This document shows, piece after piece, positions 46,281 to 57,580 of a stretch of 64,000 bases of DNA. Under the pieces are notes generated by a model that had not been told where the DNA came from, ran no database searches, and saw nothing but the letters and a program-made list of their open reading frames with translations. Made by a program: the position numbers and the translations under genes. Position 1 is the first letter of the stretch; the number at the start of each line of letters is the position of its first letter. This DNA is from Gigaspora margarita (taxonomy: Eukaryota > Glomeromycota > Glomeromycetes > Diversisporales > Gigasporaceae): assembly GCA_009809945.1 (NCBI GenBank), contig WTPW01000023.1, forward strand, positions 87,282-151,281, read 5' to 3'.

Positions 46281-48349
46281 GTAATAACCATTTTCTGCAG
46301 CCTTTAAATACCATTCAAACGCTTTTTTTTCATCTTTGGATGTTCCTTTGCCATATTGATAACACATTCCGAGATTATATTGTGCAGTAGAATAATCATT
46401 CTCGGCAGATTTTAAATACAACTCGAATGCCTTTTTTTCATCTTTTACTGTACCTATACCAGCTTCGTAGCAGTTCCCAAGATTATTTTGTACGACTAAA
46501 TCACCACCTTCGGCAAGTTTCAACCAGCACTCAAATTCCTTTTTTTCATCTTTATCTGTGCCTATACCATATTTGTAACAGTTTCCGACTTTATATTGAG
46601 AAGTGAAATTGCCGTTTTCAGCAGATTTTAAATACCATTCAAATGCTTTTTTTTCATCCTTATCTATCCCTAAACCATCTTCATAGCAATGCCCAAGTTT
46701 TTTTTGTCCATCTGAATCTCCACCTTCAGCAGATTTCAAATACCACTCAAATGCCTTTTTTTCATCCTTATCTGTCCCTATGCCATATTGATAGCAAAAT
46801 CCAAGATTATTTTGTCCCTTTGAATTGCCACCTTCAGCAGATTTCAAATACCACTCAAATGCATTTTTTTTCATCCTTATCTGTCCCTACGCCATCTTTA
46901 TAGCAGTGTCCAAGATTATTTTGTCCATCTGAATCGCCACCTTTAGCAGATTTTAAATACTACTCAAATGCCTTTTTTTCATCCTTATCTATCCCTATGC
47001 CATATTGATAGCAGAATCCAAGATTATTTTGTCCCTTTGAATTGTCACCTTCAGCAGATTTCAAATACCACTCAAATGCCTTTTTTTCATCCGTATCTGT
47101 CCCTATGCCATATACATAGCAGTTTCCAAGACTCCTTTGTCCATCCGAATTGCCACCTTTGGCAGTCTTTAAATACCATTCAAATGCCTTTTTTTCATTT
47201 TTATCTGTTCCTATGCCACATTTGTAGCAGATTCCAAGGTTATTTTATGCATCTACGTCGTCACCTTCAGCGGATTTCAAAAACCACTCAAATGCCTTTT
47301 TTTCATCCTTATTTGTCCCTAAGCCATTTTGATAACAGAATCCAAGATTATTTTGTCCCTTTGAATTTCCACCTTCAGCAGATTTCAAAAACCACTCAAA
47401 TGCCTTTTTTTCATCCTTATCTGTCCCTATGCCATATACATAGCAGTTTCCAAGACTCCTTTGTCCATCCGAATTGCCGCCTTTGGCAGTCTTTAAATAC
47501 CATTCAAATGCCTTTTTTCATTTTTATCTGTTCCTATGCCACATTTGTAGCAGATTCCAAGGTTATTTTATGCATCTACGTCGTCACCTTCAGCGGATTT
47601 CAAAAACCACTCAAACGCTTTTTTTTCATCCTTATCTGTCCCTAAGCCATATTGATAACAGAATCCAAGTTTATTTTTCCCTTCGAATTTCCACCTTCAG
47701 CAGATTTCAAAAACCACTCAAATGCCTTTTTTTCATCCTTAGCTGTCCCTATGCCATATGCATAACAGTTTCCAAGACTCATTTGTCCATCCAAATCGCC
47801 ACCTTTAGCGGTTTTTAAATACCATTCAAATGCCTTTTTTTCATCTTTATCCGTGCCTACACCATTTTTATAGAAGACACCAACTTTATATTGAGCAGTG
47901 GAAATACCATATTCAGCAGATTTCAAATAACACTCAAATGCCTTTTTTTCATCTTTGTTTGTGCCTATGCCATTTTCATAACAGATTCCAAGATAACAAC
48001 TATTAAGTGCTCTTTTATTAACATAATCCATATCAGCAGCTTTTTGATAATAAGCGAATACCTTTTGCTTATTATAAGTTCTCCATTCATGATCCACCTC
48101 TGCAGATTTTTGAAAATAAATGAACGCCTTATATTCATCCTTTTCAACTCCAATTCCATTAAGATAACAATGTCCAACATAAGATGTTGCAGTAAAATTT
48201 CCCATATCGGCGGCCTTTAGATAATAAATGAATGCTTTATGGACATCTTTTTTAACACCAATTCCATTTTTATAACATTCTCCAAGAACATACATTCCGT
48301 CTACACTACCAATTTCTGCAGATTTTTGATAATAAACAAATGCTTTATT
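46281..48349 (-). pseudogene. Sel1-repeat array, WYLKSAEGG type (about 16 repeats) plus the start of the first-type array
   Basis: Sel1-like repeats of 36 residues with consensus KKAFEWYLKSAEGG then DGQNNLGHCYEYGIGTDKDE. Such solenoids scaffold protein complexes. Readable frames are 48394-47642 (250 aa) and 46874-46278 (198 aa), with broken repeats between. Two TAA stops (47245-47247 and about 47568-47570) sit where Gln is expected, and a TAG at 46960-46962 where Trp is expected. One-base indels occur in T-runs (near 46865 and 47510). The 324-bp block at 47111-47434 is duplicated in tandem as 47435-47757. Repeats above about 48050 are of the AFIYYQKSAEMG type. Plus-strand frames over this region are antisense shadows. 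Confidence 0.85.
47111..47760 (-). repeat. 324-bp higher-order tandem duplication within the Sel1 array
   Basis: TATACATAGCAGTTTCCAAG starts at 47111 and again at 47435, exactly 324 bp (three 36-residue repeats) apart, and the copies are nearly identical. Both carry the same TAA stop, so that mutation came before the duplication. The second copy has one T fewer near 47510. Confidence 0.85.
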
Positions 48350-48357
48350 CTCATTTT

Positions 48358-48564
48358 GGGAAGATTGAAGAAGAGTTAACCCAGTGATCATCAAAACATC
48401 ACATGACGATCATCACTACATCACATGACAAGCATTCGGCCTAAGTTAGGGTTAGGTTAGGGGTATTTTAGGCCAGTTTGTTTTAATTCTGGTAAACAAA
48501 TGACGTCATGATATGTTTATCATGTGATTGTCAATCACTGGGTTAACTGTTCTTCAAGTGTCCC
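48358..48564. mobile_element. 207-bp TIR MITE with perfect 8-bp TSD in the Sel1 array
   Basis: The inverted ends of about 31 bp share TTGAAGAA and AGTTAACCCAGTGAT. The TSD CTCATTTT lies at 48350-48357 and 48565-48572. Removing the element and one TSD restores GVEKNENKAFVYYQKSAE, a correct Sel1 repeat. The centre contains TTAGGGTTAGGTTAGGGG (about 48437-48455). An 8-bp TSD suggests hAT, although the GGGA tips are unusual. Confidence 0.9.
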
Positions 48565-48572
48565 CTCATTTT

Positions 48573-49516
48573 TTTCAACTCCAATTCCATAAAAATAGCA
48601 ACATCCAACGTCAAATATGCCATCAGCATTACCCATCCTTGCAGATTTTTGAAAATAAGTGAATGCCTTATGTTCATCCTTTACAACTCCAATTCCATTA
48701 CAATAACAAACTCCAACATAAAGTGCTCCATTAGCATTTCCCATCTCTGCTGATTTTTGATAATAAACGAATGCCTTATTTTCATCTTTTTCAACTCCAA
48801 ATCCATTTAAATAGCAACATCCAACTCCAAATATACCATTAGCATGACCCATCTTTGCTGATTTTTGAAAATAAATGAATGCCTTATGTTCATCCTTTAC
48901 AATTCCAATTCCATGATAATAACAAAATCCAGCATAAAATGTTCCATCAACGTTTCCCATCTCTGCTGATTTTTGATAATAAATGAAAGCCTTATGTTCG
49001 TCCTTTTTAACACCAATTCCATTTTGATGACAATATCCAACTTTAAATGTCCCATCAATGTCCCCATCTCTGCAGATTTTTGATAATAAATGAATGCCTA
49101 TGACCATTCTTTTCAACTCCATCTCCTTTTTCATAACATTCTCCAAGATTATACATTCCATCAATATAACCCATCTTCACAGATTTTTGACAAAAAATGA
49201 ATGCCTTATGTTCATCTTTTTCAACAAAAATTCCATTTTTATAACAGACAGCAAGCCCAAATGTTCCAATAAAATCCCCCATCTCAGCAGATTTTTTACA
49301 ATAAATGAATGCCTTATTTTCATCCTTTTTAACTCTAATTCCTTCTTTATAACATATAGAAAGCATATATGTTCCAGATGCATGCCCCATATCTGCTGAT
49401 TTTTGATAATGAATGAAGGCCTTATGTTCATCCTTTTTAACTCCAATTCCGTATTGATAACAGTGTCCGATTTTACAAAGTGAATTAACATCAAAATTTA
49501 ATGCAGCTTTTTTCAT
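48573..49516 (-). pseudogene. Sel1-repeat array, YYQKSAEMG type (about 9 repeats)
   Basis: The first Sel1 block after the N-terminal region, with consensus KAFIYYQKSAEMGN then DGTFYVGYCYQNGIGVKKDEH. Readable frames are 49516-49055 (153 aa) and 49164-48535 (209 aa). They overlap because two indels near 49065-49105 shift the frame inside one repeat. This repeat type differs from the WYLKSAEGG type nearer the kinase, so the solenoid is a fusion of two separately amplified arrays. Confidence 0.85.
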
Positions 49517-50457
49517 GTTATTGAAAATTGAACTCTCAAGATCATTCCTATAATCGTATTGAAGATAATTATGTAAATAAATTTTTTCTCTTCTTCACTT
49601 AATAATCTGTCATTATAGATTTGCCGACTTAAAAATAATATTTCTTGATGAAGTGAAAATAATTGAAAATTCATACATAAAGTGATGGCAATTTTAAGCC
49701 GTGCAAGAAAAAAAGCATTTTCAGCTTTACTAAGATTGAAAATTCCATTTGAAAACTCACTTAAAAATTTCGAAATTTGTTCAATAGAAAAAAAATTTTT
49801 TTTGACTAACATTTTACAAATAATATTCCATATAAAATTTATTTTTTCTTTATCGAGATTTTCATTATAAATCGATTGATTTAGAAATGTTGGAAAATTC
49901 CTAGCCGAACATAGGGTTAATACATTTTGAAACCTTGCAAGAAAAAATACATTTTCAGCGTGATTAAGATAAGATATTCCATTTATAAATTGTTCAAAAT
50001 ATTTCAAAATTTGTTGATCAGTTGAAAAGATTTCATTTAAATTTTCAATAATGATATTCCATATAAAATCTATTTTACATATATTAAGCTTTTTAGTCAA
50101 TAAGTTATCTTCAGCATTTTGTAACCGTTCAAGTAAATAAATAATCTCGTTTTCATTGAGAAAACTAGCATCATAGACAGCTCGTACAATAAATTCAAAT
50201 ATTTGATGTCTTGCTGAAAATGACTTTTCGCTCAATAAACAGATAGCATTGTCCCATACCTTATTCACCTTTTTCTCGTCAACATTTTCTACGAAATATA
50301 AATAATCATAATCCTTCAATTTTTCAATAAAATAAGTTACATCATTGGTTAAATGTTCCAATAACTGCTGATTTATTGATTCTTTAGACCATAATTTGAA
50401 AGCTAATGACCATTTCCTTTTTAACAAAACTCGATCAACATCATTGTAATTATTCAT
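49513..50457 (-). pseudogene. N-terminal region of the Sel1-kinase gene, uncharacterised
   Basis: 314 aa starting MNNYNDVDRVLLKRKWSLAF at 50457, with no closer in-frame start upstream. It is Leu/Phe/Asn rich and probably all-helical. Two weak internal repeats, each with NIxICKI(D/N)FIWNIIxxNL-like and FxxGIxxLxxAEN(V/A)FFLARxQ-like strings (about residues 110-190 and 195-265), suggest a helical repeat domain. No known family is recognised. A frameshift in an A-run near 49575 joins LSEEEK to IYLHNYLQYDYRND and on into the Sel1 array. There is no signal peptide or membrane segment. Confidence 0.75.
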
Positions 50458-51465
50458 AATTCTTTTAATATGATTTTTAAATACCGATATGTGAACTTTA
50501 AAGCAGATGAATTATATGCATTCAATTGATTTATGTATACAAATTCTGTTACGAAAACAACGGGTTCGAAGAGGTCATTTATATTTGATTTTAGGATACA
50601 TATCCATTGTCAATTATCTATTAATATTTATTATATCAAATACCATATAAAACATTAATAATTTAAATTTATGACGTATTTAATGCACATATGTTACTTA
50701 AGGAGTACACAAATTTATAAATAGCAAACCTTAATTAGAATCTTTTTTTTTAAATGAGTCAATAAGAGACCCATTATAGGAAGTTTTAATAAATAGGTAA
50801 TGACATTCAAACTTAGCTACGTTTGGCGAAATGATTTTGCCTTTGACGAAATGACGATACCATAAGTTTCTTCATTGACAAATTGATGAAACCTTAAATT
50901 TCTTCATTGTTGAATTGATTGACAAGTTGGGTCTTGTAAGTTTTGTAGTCATCATCAATATACGTACGTACGTACGTTTAAGTTAATTTTCATAAAATTT
51001 CTTTATTTGGAATGTACATTAGTTTCAATCGATCTTAAATTCAATGATTCGCCACTTTTCCATTTTTAAATCAACATATATTTTAAATTTAATTGCGACC
51101 TGTAATTCTTCCTCGTGGCATATTTGTACGTACGTACGTACATAATATATGGCTTTTATATATCTGCATAAGTCTAAAAAATACTTGTAATATCTTGTTT
51201 TTACAGTACTTTTTTTATCATATCATATTAATTAGTGCATCTATCTATCTATATGAATGTCGCTAAAGGAAAATTTGCATATCTAAAAATAGATTACTTA
51301 TGAATTCCATATTTTAGTAGGCCTATTGAATAGCTCAATTAATTAATTGGTGGCGCAGCCACAATTAGCCAATGATCTAAATCCAAATATTGTATATATG
51401 TTTATATAAACTTATCTTTCGCAAATCCGCGCATATGATGAGCTAAGCCACAAAAATCCTTATCG
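50458..51465. other. Upstream region of the Sel1-kinase gene
   Basis: The promoter would lie here, but no motif can be assigned. Notable sequences are TACGTACGTACGTACG tracts at 50961-50977 and about 51126-51141 and a TCTA repeat at 51240-51250. No gene is seen. Confidence 0.5.
50961..51141. repeat. Paired (ACGT)n microsatellites
   Basis: Two perfectly self-complementary (ACGT)n tracts about 165 bp apart (50961-50977, 51126-51141). Confidence 0.85.
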
Positions 51466-51469
51466 GACA

Positions 51470-51698
51470 TGTTTGGTTCTGAGTTTGATTTAAACTCAAA
51501 TTTAATATTATTCGGACTCAAACTAGTTTACAAACTTCGGACCAAGCCCGGACTATAATTGGGTTTGAATTTGGTTCGGGTCTGGTATTATAAGGTTGAG
51601 CCTGGTTGAAGTTTAAACTAGTAAAATTTAGAGTTTGAGTCTGGTTTGAGATCGGACCGGACCCGGACCAGACCTAGGAGCACTACTAAATGATGTAT
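51470..51698. repeat. Repeat fragment rich in GGACC/CGGAC
   Basis: Repeated GGTTCGGGTCTGG, GGACCAAGCCCGGAC and GATCGGACCGGACCCGGACC, ending in CTAGGAGCACTAC. The right end looks like a hAT-type tip, but the left end does not mirror it, so the copy is truncated. Confidence 0.5.
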
Positions 51699-51879
51699 GG
51701 ATGCAAGGGATAGTAAATGACTTTAAATGACCCAAATGACAAATGACAAGTCATTGGTCATTTCACAAATGACTTAAGAAGGTCATTTAACTCTGGTTAA
51801 TTGATTATCCAATACTTTTAGAAGTTGCTAGATACTATCCAATAAAATTATTACACATGATAAATAACTGACGACCCCA

Positions 51880-52685
51880 AATGAACGGTGTGACATTGGT
51901 GAGAATCGGGTCTACAACTAAATACAATTAGCAACACCACTATCTAACTAAACCAATGTCCTATAAGCGTGCGAGAATCCAGATCCTCGAATTGGCAGGC
52001 AGAAAGAGGCGTGGTTAATTTGGTCCGGGTCTCGAGGTTCTTTGGGTCTTGCCGTAACGATGTTGGATTAGATCGTTAAGTGACTTAACGATATCATGTG
52101 ATCAGGATACGAATTGAAATCACTTGGACAAGGGTTTAAGCACAATACGAATACGTATTCTGTGCAATAATAACTTTATTATGCGGGTATAAGATAAGTA
52201 CAATAATAGATAAGGGTTGGATTCAAAGATGAACTACTTAGAGATACACAATTCATACAGGGGAGTCCCCAAAATTCAGGTCGGGATACGTCGGAGTGCA
52301 TCGGAATCATTGTCAGCTGGACCGGAATTGATCAATTTTGCCCCAAGATCATAAAAAATTTTACTGATAAATCATATCCATTCATTAAGTAAAAAATGCC
52401 CAGCTGATAATTTTGCTATAGAACCTGCTAACAAGTAGAGATAAACGCCGATCTAGATCCGACATATCCGACCCGGAAATTTGGGGACGCCCTGTAAAAA
52501 TCAGAGATACACTTCTACGCTTATTTCGAAGGTAAAATTCTATTAGATTCGAACTCCCTGAGTTATGCTTTATTGAGACGAAAAGGGGGTATTATATACT
52601 TTTTATCTTAATAAATACATGATTTTTAGACTACTATGCTATCCCTATTGAATTCGCTCCTAACTCACGATGACCTCACTAAAAA
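51880..52685 (+). mobile_element. Insertion of unknown class, possibly a solo LTR
   Basis: Replaces part of family F copy 2. It begins near TGTGACATTGGTGAG and contains ATAATAACTTTATTATGCGGG, features that recall fungal LTRs, and is less AT-rich than the flanks. No matching second end or duplication is established. A TA-flanked MITE sits within it. Confidence 0.35.
52258..52494. mobile_element. 237-bp TA-flanked MITE, family H copy 1
   Basis: The ends CAGGGGAGTCCCCAAAATT and the complement of AATTTGGGGACGCCCTG are inverted, each flanked by TA (52256-52257 and 52495-52496). This suggests a Tc1/mariner-type MITE. A second copy lies at 54884-55106. Confidence 0.8.
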
Positions 52686-53213
52686 AAAAACACTAGACAA
52701 AAAATAATGTATTTACTTTTTTTAAAAAAAAAAAAAAATAAAAATCCTCGTGAATAATAATTTACCGATTACAAAATGATATAAATCATTTTTGAATTTA
52801 CAAATGGCATGTGAATTAATAATCGACATGAATTGAGAAATGATGCGAACATATATATTATTTAAAACATGCATTATACAAGTTTTACGTGATCGGTAGG
52901 ATGTCAACTCTACGCAAAATGACCAAATGACCCCGGTCATTTGGAAATGACCATAGTCATTTGGAAATGACCATAGTCATTTGGAAATGACCAGTCATTT
53001 GGTCATGAGTCATTTATGCTGTAATTCAAAGCAAATGTCGAACTAGTATAACCCAGTTAAGGTATGGTGCATGTACCCTAGAATCAGCGTCACGTGACTA
53101 AGGTGGCCAATTTTGGAGGGTCCGAATATTTCCAAATAGAACTTTGTTAAACATAAAATACGAGCATGCATTTCCGAAAATATCCGATATACAAACTAGG
53201 AAAATTCGCAAGT

Positions 53214-53548
53214 AGTCGCTACATAGTAAAGTCTAAATTTTACTATGTAAATCGATTATAAGCGCTTAAGTAAATATGTTCAGAAGATAAAAATACATAT
53301 TCTCCAATATTTTCATACAAATTAGAGAAATTTTTATTATTTAACTTTTAAGTTTACGTTCGCCGAATATATTTTTTAACAAATTTTAATTTTTTTGTCG
53401 AACGTAAAAATTAGAAGTCAAATAATAAAAAGCTCTCCGATTTATATAAAATTTTCAGAATATGTGTATTTTGATCTTCCAAATAAGCTTACTTAAGCGA
53501 TTATAATCATTTAACATAGTAGAATTTGGACTTTACTATGTAGCGACT
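53214..53548. mobile_element. 335-bp palindromic element E, copy 2
   Basis: AGTCGCTACATAGTAAAGTC and the complement of GACTTTACTATGTAGCGACT are near-perfect ends. Arms match copy 1 (17600-17939), including TCAAATAATA and the ATATTTTTTAACAAATTTTA centre. Confidence 0.85.
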
Positions 53549-53590
53549 ATTGTTGATCGTGGGATAGCTTATTTTTGGATCAAAGACGAA

Positions 53591-53734
53591 CAGTGTTGGC
53601 CAATATGGACATTTGGACATATTAAAAATAATATGGACAAATATGGACATAGTAATTTATGGACATGGACATATAGGTTTGGGCATAGTCCATATTTTTT
53701 AAAAAATATGGACATATACCAAGTGCCAACACTG
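53591..53734. mobile_element. 144-bp hAT-type MITE made of ATGGACAT repeats
   Basis: The ends CAGTGTTGGC and GCCAACACTG are perfect inverted repeats. The flanking 8-mers AAGACGAA and AAGATGAA match at 7 of 8. The interior is dense in ATGGACAT/TATGGACA units. Confidence 0.9.
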
Positions 53735-54225
53735 AAGATGAACACATATGGTACCTGAATATTTCCAAGCAGAAAGTCATTGAACACAAAAGGCAGCATG
53801 TTTTTCCTAAAATTTCTGAAATTAATTTATCAGGACTATCAAGTAATACCAAATATNANCTTTAATTCAAATGATTATNTGTGGNTAACTAGAAANTAGA
53901 NNACTAGAGGTNCAATTTATTGTAATGTGCATACATGTTTGACAAGTTACTATTAAATATAGTGGCCAAATTTGACAAATTATTATATTAAATATAGTGG
54001 CCAAATTTTGGTACAGATATCAAATTGCTTTATATTTAAAAGTAAATAAAATTGAAACTAANATGTTTAACTTAAAAATCTTTNTGTAATATTATAGTAC
54101 TGGTTCTATAGTATTAATTTACAAAAAGATTTTTTTACATATATATATATATTAATTATAACCAATTTTAAATTATATATAGATTTAGGTCATGTGACTC
54201 TAGTTCTAGGCTACATGCACCATAC

Positions 54226-54883
54226 AAGTTTCGCCTGCATTACCACTTAAAACCCATCTCCTTCTATAAGTAAATTACCTCTCTCTAATCTGAACCAGAT
54301 AATCCGAAACCTTAATAAACTATGAGAAAATTGATTACAAACCTCTAGACATTCGGATTAGCAACATAGTAATTCTGTGAGAGCTAAACTTTTGAGTATT
54401 TTTACATATAAGAAAGGACTGTTCATAATTGACAAAACTCATACAGCGATCTCTCTAAAACTTTTTACATTCCGCTGTACTCCGATTAAGAATTTTTAAT
54501 AATATGAAAATGTGTACCAGGCTGATGCGATAGTTCTAAAAATTAAACCAACATCAACAATTATTGTAGTTTGCAAAATTTTGAGAATAAAAAGAAATCA
54601 ATATGGTAGGATAACCAGGTTCAGCACGAGGACACAAAATACCTGTTTTAAAACCTGTACTATTAGGCCACATTCCAGTATTTCTGTTGGATTTTTTTTT
54701 AATTTACAATAAATTAATATATTAAATAAACTAACCATTGATCGAAGTTATCTTCCCAATTGAACAATTTTTTGATATATTTTTTACTTTAATTCTACTG
54801 AACTGTAGAATTAAGATAAAAAAATTTATCGAAGCTGATCAGGTGGGCAAAAATACCTTTTGATGTATCATTGGTAACTCATA
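54226..54883. other. Spacer without genes
   Basis: AT-rich. A short frame at 54512-54712 has no recognisable feature. Confidence 0.4.
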
Positions 54884-55106
54884 AGGGGTCCTCAAAATTC
54901 CAGGTCAGGATACGACGGAGTGCATCAGAATCATGGTCAGCTAGTTTGGAATTGATCAATTTTCACTATCATAAAAAATTTTACTAATAAATCATATCCA
55001 TTCATTAAATAAAAAATGCCCAGCTGATATTTTTGCTATAAACCCTGCTAACAACTTTGGGCTAAACGCTGATATAGATCTGACGCATATGACTCAGAAA
55101 TTTGGA
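54884..55106. mobile_element. MITE family H, copy 2, right end lost
   Basis: GGGGTCCTCAAAATTCCAGG, GGATACGACGGAGTGCATC and AAAAAATGCCCAGCTGAT match copy 1 in order. The left tip is imperfect, and the right tip stops at AGAAATTTGG without the terminal CCCTG. Confidence 0.75.
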
Positions 55107-55779
55107 AATAATCATTGCCAGTACTGTTTTTGATGGGCAACCCATACAGGGAGCTGGGACCCATAAAATTTTAGTTTTAAAAATTCAAAATTTTTTCTGA
55201 TAATAACAAAAAATTTAGGCAAAATTTAATTAAATTTAATAAATTTTAGATAAATTTTGATTTAATTTAATAAATTTTAGAAAAATTTTGACTTAAATTT
55301 GATAAAATTTTGATAAATTTTGATTTAATTTAAAGTTCATTCTTTTAAAGAATATATTATAAGAACATAGCTTGTAATTTGATTTAATGCAATATAAAAA
55401 TTAAAGAAATCAAATCTTACTAGTAACATCCCTAGATCACAATATCAATATTCAATACAAACTAGTCAGGTTTTGTATAAAATTTTTATTAAAAATAAAA
55501 TACATATCACTAGAGATAGTCAAATCAAAATTCTTTTGATTAACTGCACAGGCTTGCACTATAATAGTTTGCTGCTAGTGCGAACCAGAATTGTGAATTT
55601 CTGAAATATTCTGAAATTTCAAAATATTCCGCATGCGCAGTCTCATTTCTATGCATCACAAACTATAATGCCCTATAACAAATTGTAGCATGGAATGATA
55701 CTGGAAAGTTTGGATATAGAACCACACGAACCTGCACATAAATCTATATGAGACAATGTATCAGTAACAAGATTTGTCA
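55107..55779. other. Spacer without genes
   Basis: Contains repeated AAATTTTGATTTAATTTAA strings (55200-55340), a short degenerate tandem repeat. Nothing coding. Confidence 0.45.
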
Positions 55780-55799
55780 CGCAGATCACGTGGAAAAAT

Positions 55800-56510
55800 T
55801 TTTATTTATAAGTCAAATGAGTGACGCACCTAAATTTCATATGTAAAATTTGGGTAAAATTTCTTTTCTCGACTTATTTACAAAAAGAAGCTGTCTGTTT
55901 AATTTCTGGGTATAAGTTTGTGATTTTTCTAGCATTAGAAGATTCTTCTCATAAAATTTTAAAGGTGGTTTATAATAAAATTGCAACTAATTGTACTAAC
56001 AAGGTTAGTCAATTTTTTGATAATTTTTACTATTTGTTTATAAGTAATGCATATCATTTCACTAAATTAGGCAATTTGAACAAAATTACCTAATTTGGGG
56101 GTCGTCTAAAGCCTTGTACCTTCATATATTGATTTACATATAGCATAAATTGCATTCTTGATATTTATATAACCTGCTAACCTTAAATGCATCAAAAACG
56201 AACCATAACGAGGTACAAGGCTTTAGCCATCCCCTAATTTGGTGAAATGACATGCATCACTTATAAACAAATAGTAAAAATCATCAAAAAATTGGCTAAC
56301 TTCGTTAGCATGATTAGTTGCAATTTTATTGTAAACCACCTTTAAAATTTTATGAGAAGAACCTTCTAATGCTAGAGAAATTGTAAACTTATACCCAGAA
56401 ATTAAACAGACAGCTCTTCTTGCTAAATAAGTGTAGAAAGGCAAAAATTGCCCAAATTTTACATATGAAATTTTGGTGTGTCACTTATTTGACTCATAAT
56501 TAAAAAATTT
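55800..56510. repeat. Large inverted repeat whose two arms encode the same peptide
   Basis: Arms 55800-56100 and 56220-56510 are complementary through their whole length, and the loop ends also pair (TCTAAAGCCTTGTACC / GGTACAAGGCTTTAG). Each arm is open for 73-90 codons and gives the same peptide core (CLISGYKF, SSHKILKVVYNKIAT, VSQFFD, FYYLFIS, HFTKLG), plus strand at 55821-56093 and minus strand at 56223-56444. No family is recognised. The arms differ by substitutions that change amino acids, so selection on the peptide is not evident. Most likely a foldback element. Confidence 0.7.
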
Positions 56511-57174
56511 ACATGTAATATATCATGTTACTGGTATGGAAAAGCACATTTACAGCACATAATAAGGCACAAATTCCATGCAACAGGATCCTGAACATCT
56601 AGTATAGAGGTCATACTTGAAATTTTTCAGCAAAGCATTTAAAATTTAAGAAGCAAAAAAAAACAGTTTTTGACAATTATCTTGGCATCCAGTGGTCCAA
56701 TTTGAATGAACTTTTTTTAAAATGAAGCTCTCAGTGAGGCGCATCTAACAAAAAAAAGTTTACTCAATTCTGATTACTGGGTTAGAAGTTTTTAAAGTAA
56801 ATGGATTTTGTCATTTTTAGCAAATTAGGTCAAAATTGGCCAAAATCCAGTTATGACCTATATAAGAGATGTCTGGGGTCCTCATGCAACAGTGCACATA
56901 TTAATGTGCAATTTTATGTGTTTTTATGTGCATTGTCTCATGCATGTTTACGTGCAGGTAACATATATGCATTACTTTATTAACTAAATTTTATAATTTT
57001 ATTAGCTAAATTTTATAAGTTTTATTAACTAAATTTTGTATTTTATTAACTAATTTAATTATTTTATTAATTAAATTTTTAATACAAATACTTTAATAAT
57101 TTATATGCTGAATAAGAAAATACTTTTCTAACTCTGACCCGAAAATTGCTATCTAATTCTATTATACTAACTCA
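56511..57174. other. Spacer without genes
   Basis: AT-rich, with TTATTAACTAAATTTTATA-type short tandem repeats at 56970-57080 and a weak palindromic pair around 56680-56790. No gene. Confidence 0.4.
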
Positions 57175-57544
57175 ACCAGGTCCCCAAACAATCTATGTAA
57201 GGTCATATTTGAAAAATTGATAATTTAGGTTTTCTCCAACCTATCCTAACTAGATTTATTTTATTAGTTTAAATTAATAATAGTATAAAATAGGAAATAG
57301 GAGGTGTAATGTCACGTTGGGTGCTCAGTAGCACAAATGTAGTTAGAAATCTTTACCATAGAATTTTTTTCTATAGTCATATCTCTTTACTTCAACTAGT
57401 TTTCAGGTTGGAGGAATTTGTCAGCCTGGTCCAAGAACTTATCTGACCCCTCACCTATCTCTACTTGACAACAAAGAGACTACTAATCTTAGGATTAATT
57501 TAAGGCTGCTGTAACAAAGTTTCTACTATGACATTATATTAATA

Positions 57545-57580
<36 letters not shown>

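Larger units (their letters stand above)
51710..53027. mobile_element. hAT-type family F, copy 2, diverged and interrupted
   Basis: GGGATAGTAAATGACTTTAA at the left matches the complement of the right end of 28182-28911, and the match continues through AGATACTATCCAATAAAATT. After an interruption (about 51880-52680) it resumes with ACACTAGACAAAAAATAATG, and ends among ATTTGGAAATGACC repeats. The 72-codon frame at 52722-52940 is not a gene. Confidence 0.75.
53062..54225. mobile_element. 1.16-kb TIR element carrying two nested elements
   Basis: GTATGGTGCATGTA then CCTAGAAT and GTCACGTGACT at the left are mirrored at 54188-54225. AAG on both sides may be a 3-bp duplication. It contains element E copy 2 and the hAT MITE at 53591. 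A run of N calls falls at 53857-53911 and at 54062 and 54085. Short frames near 53569-53852 are not genes. Confidence 0.7.

Noticed and set aside
46643-49399. Plus-strand frames of up to 225 codons with repeats such as MPFFHPYLSL
   Set aside because: Antisense shadows of the Sel1 repeats; the minus-strand frames match a known repeat family.
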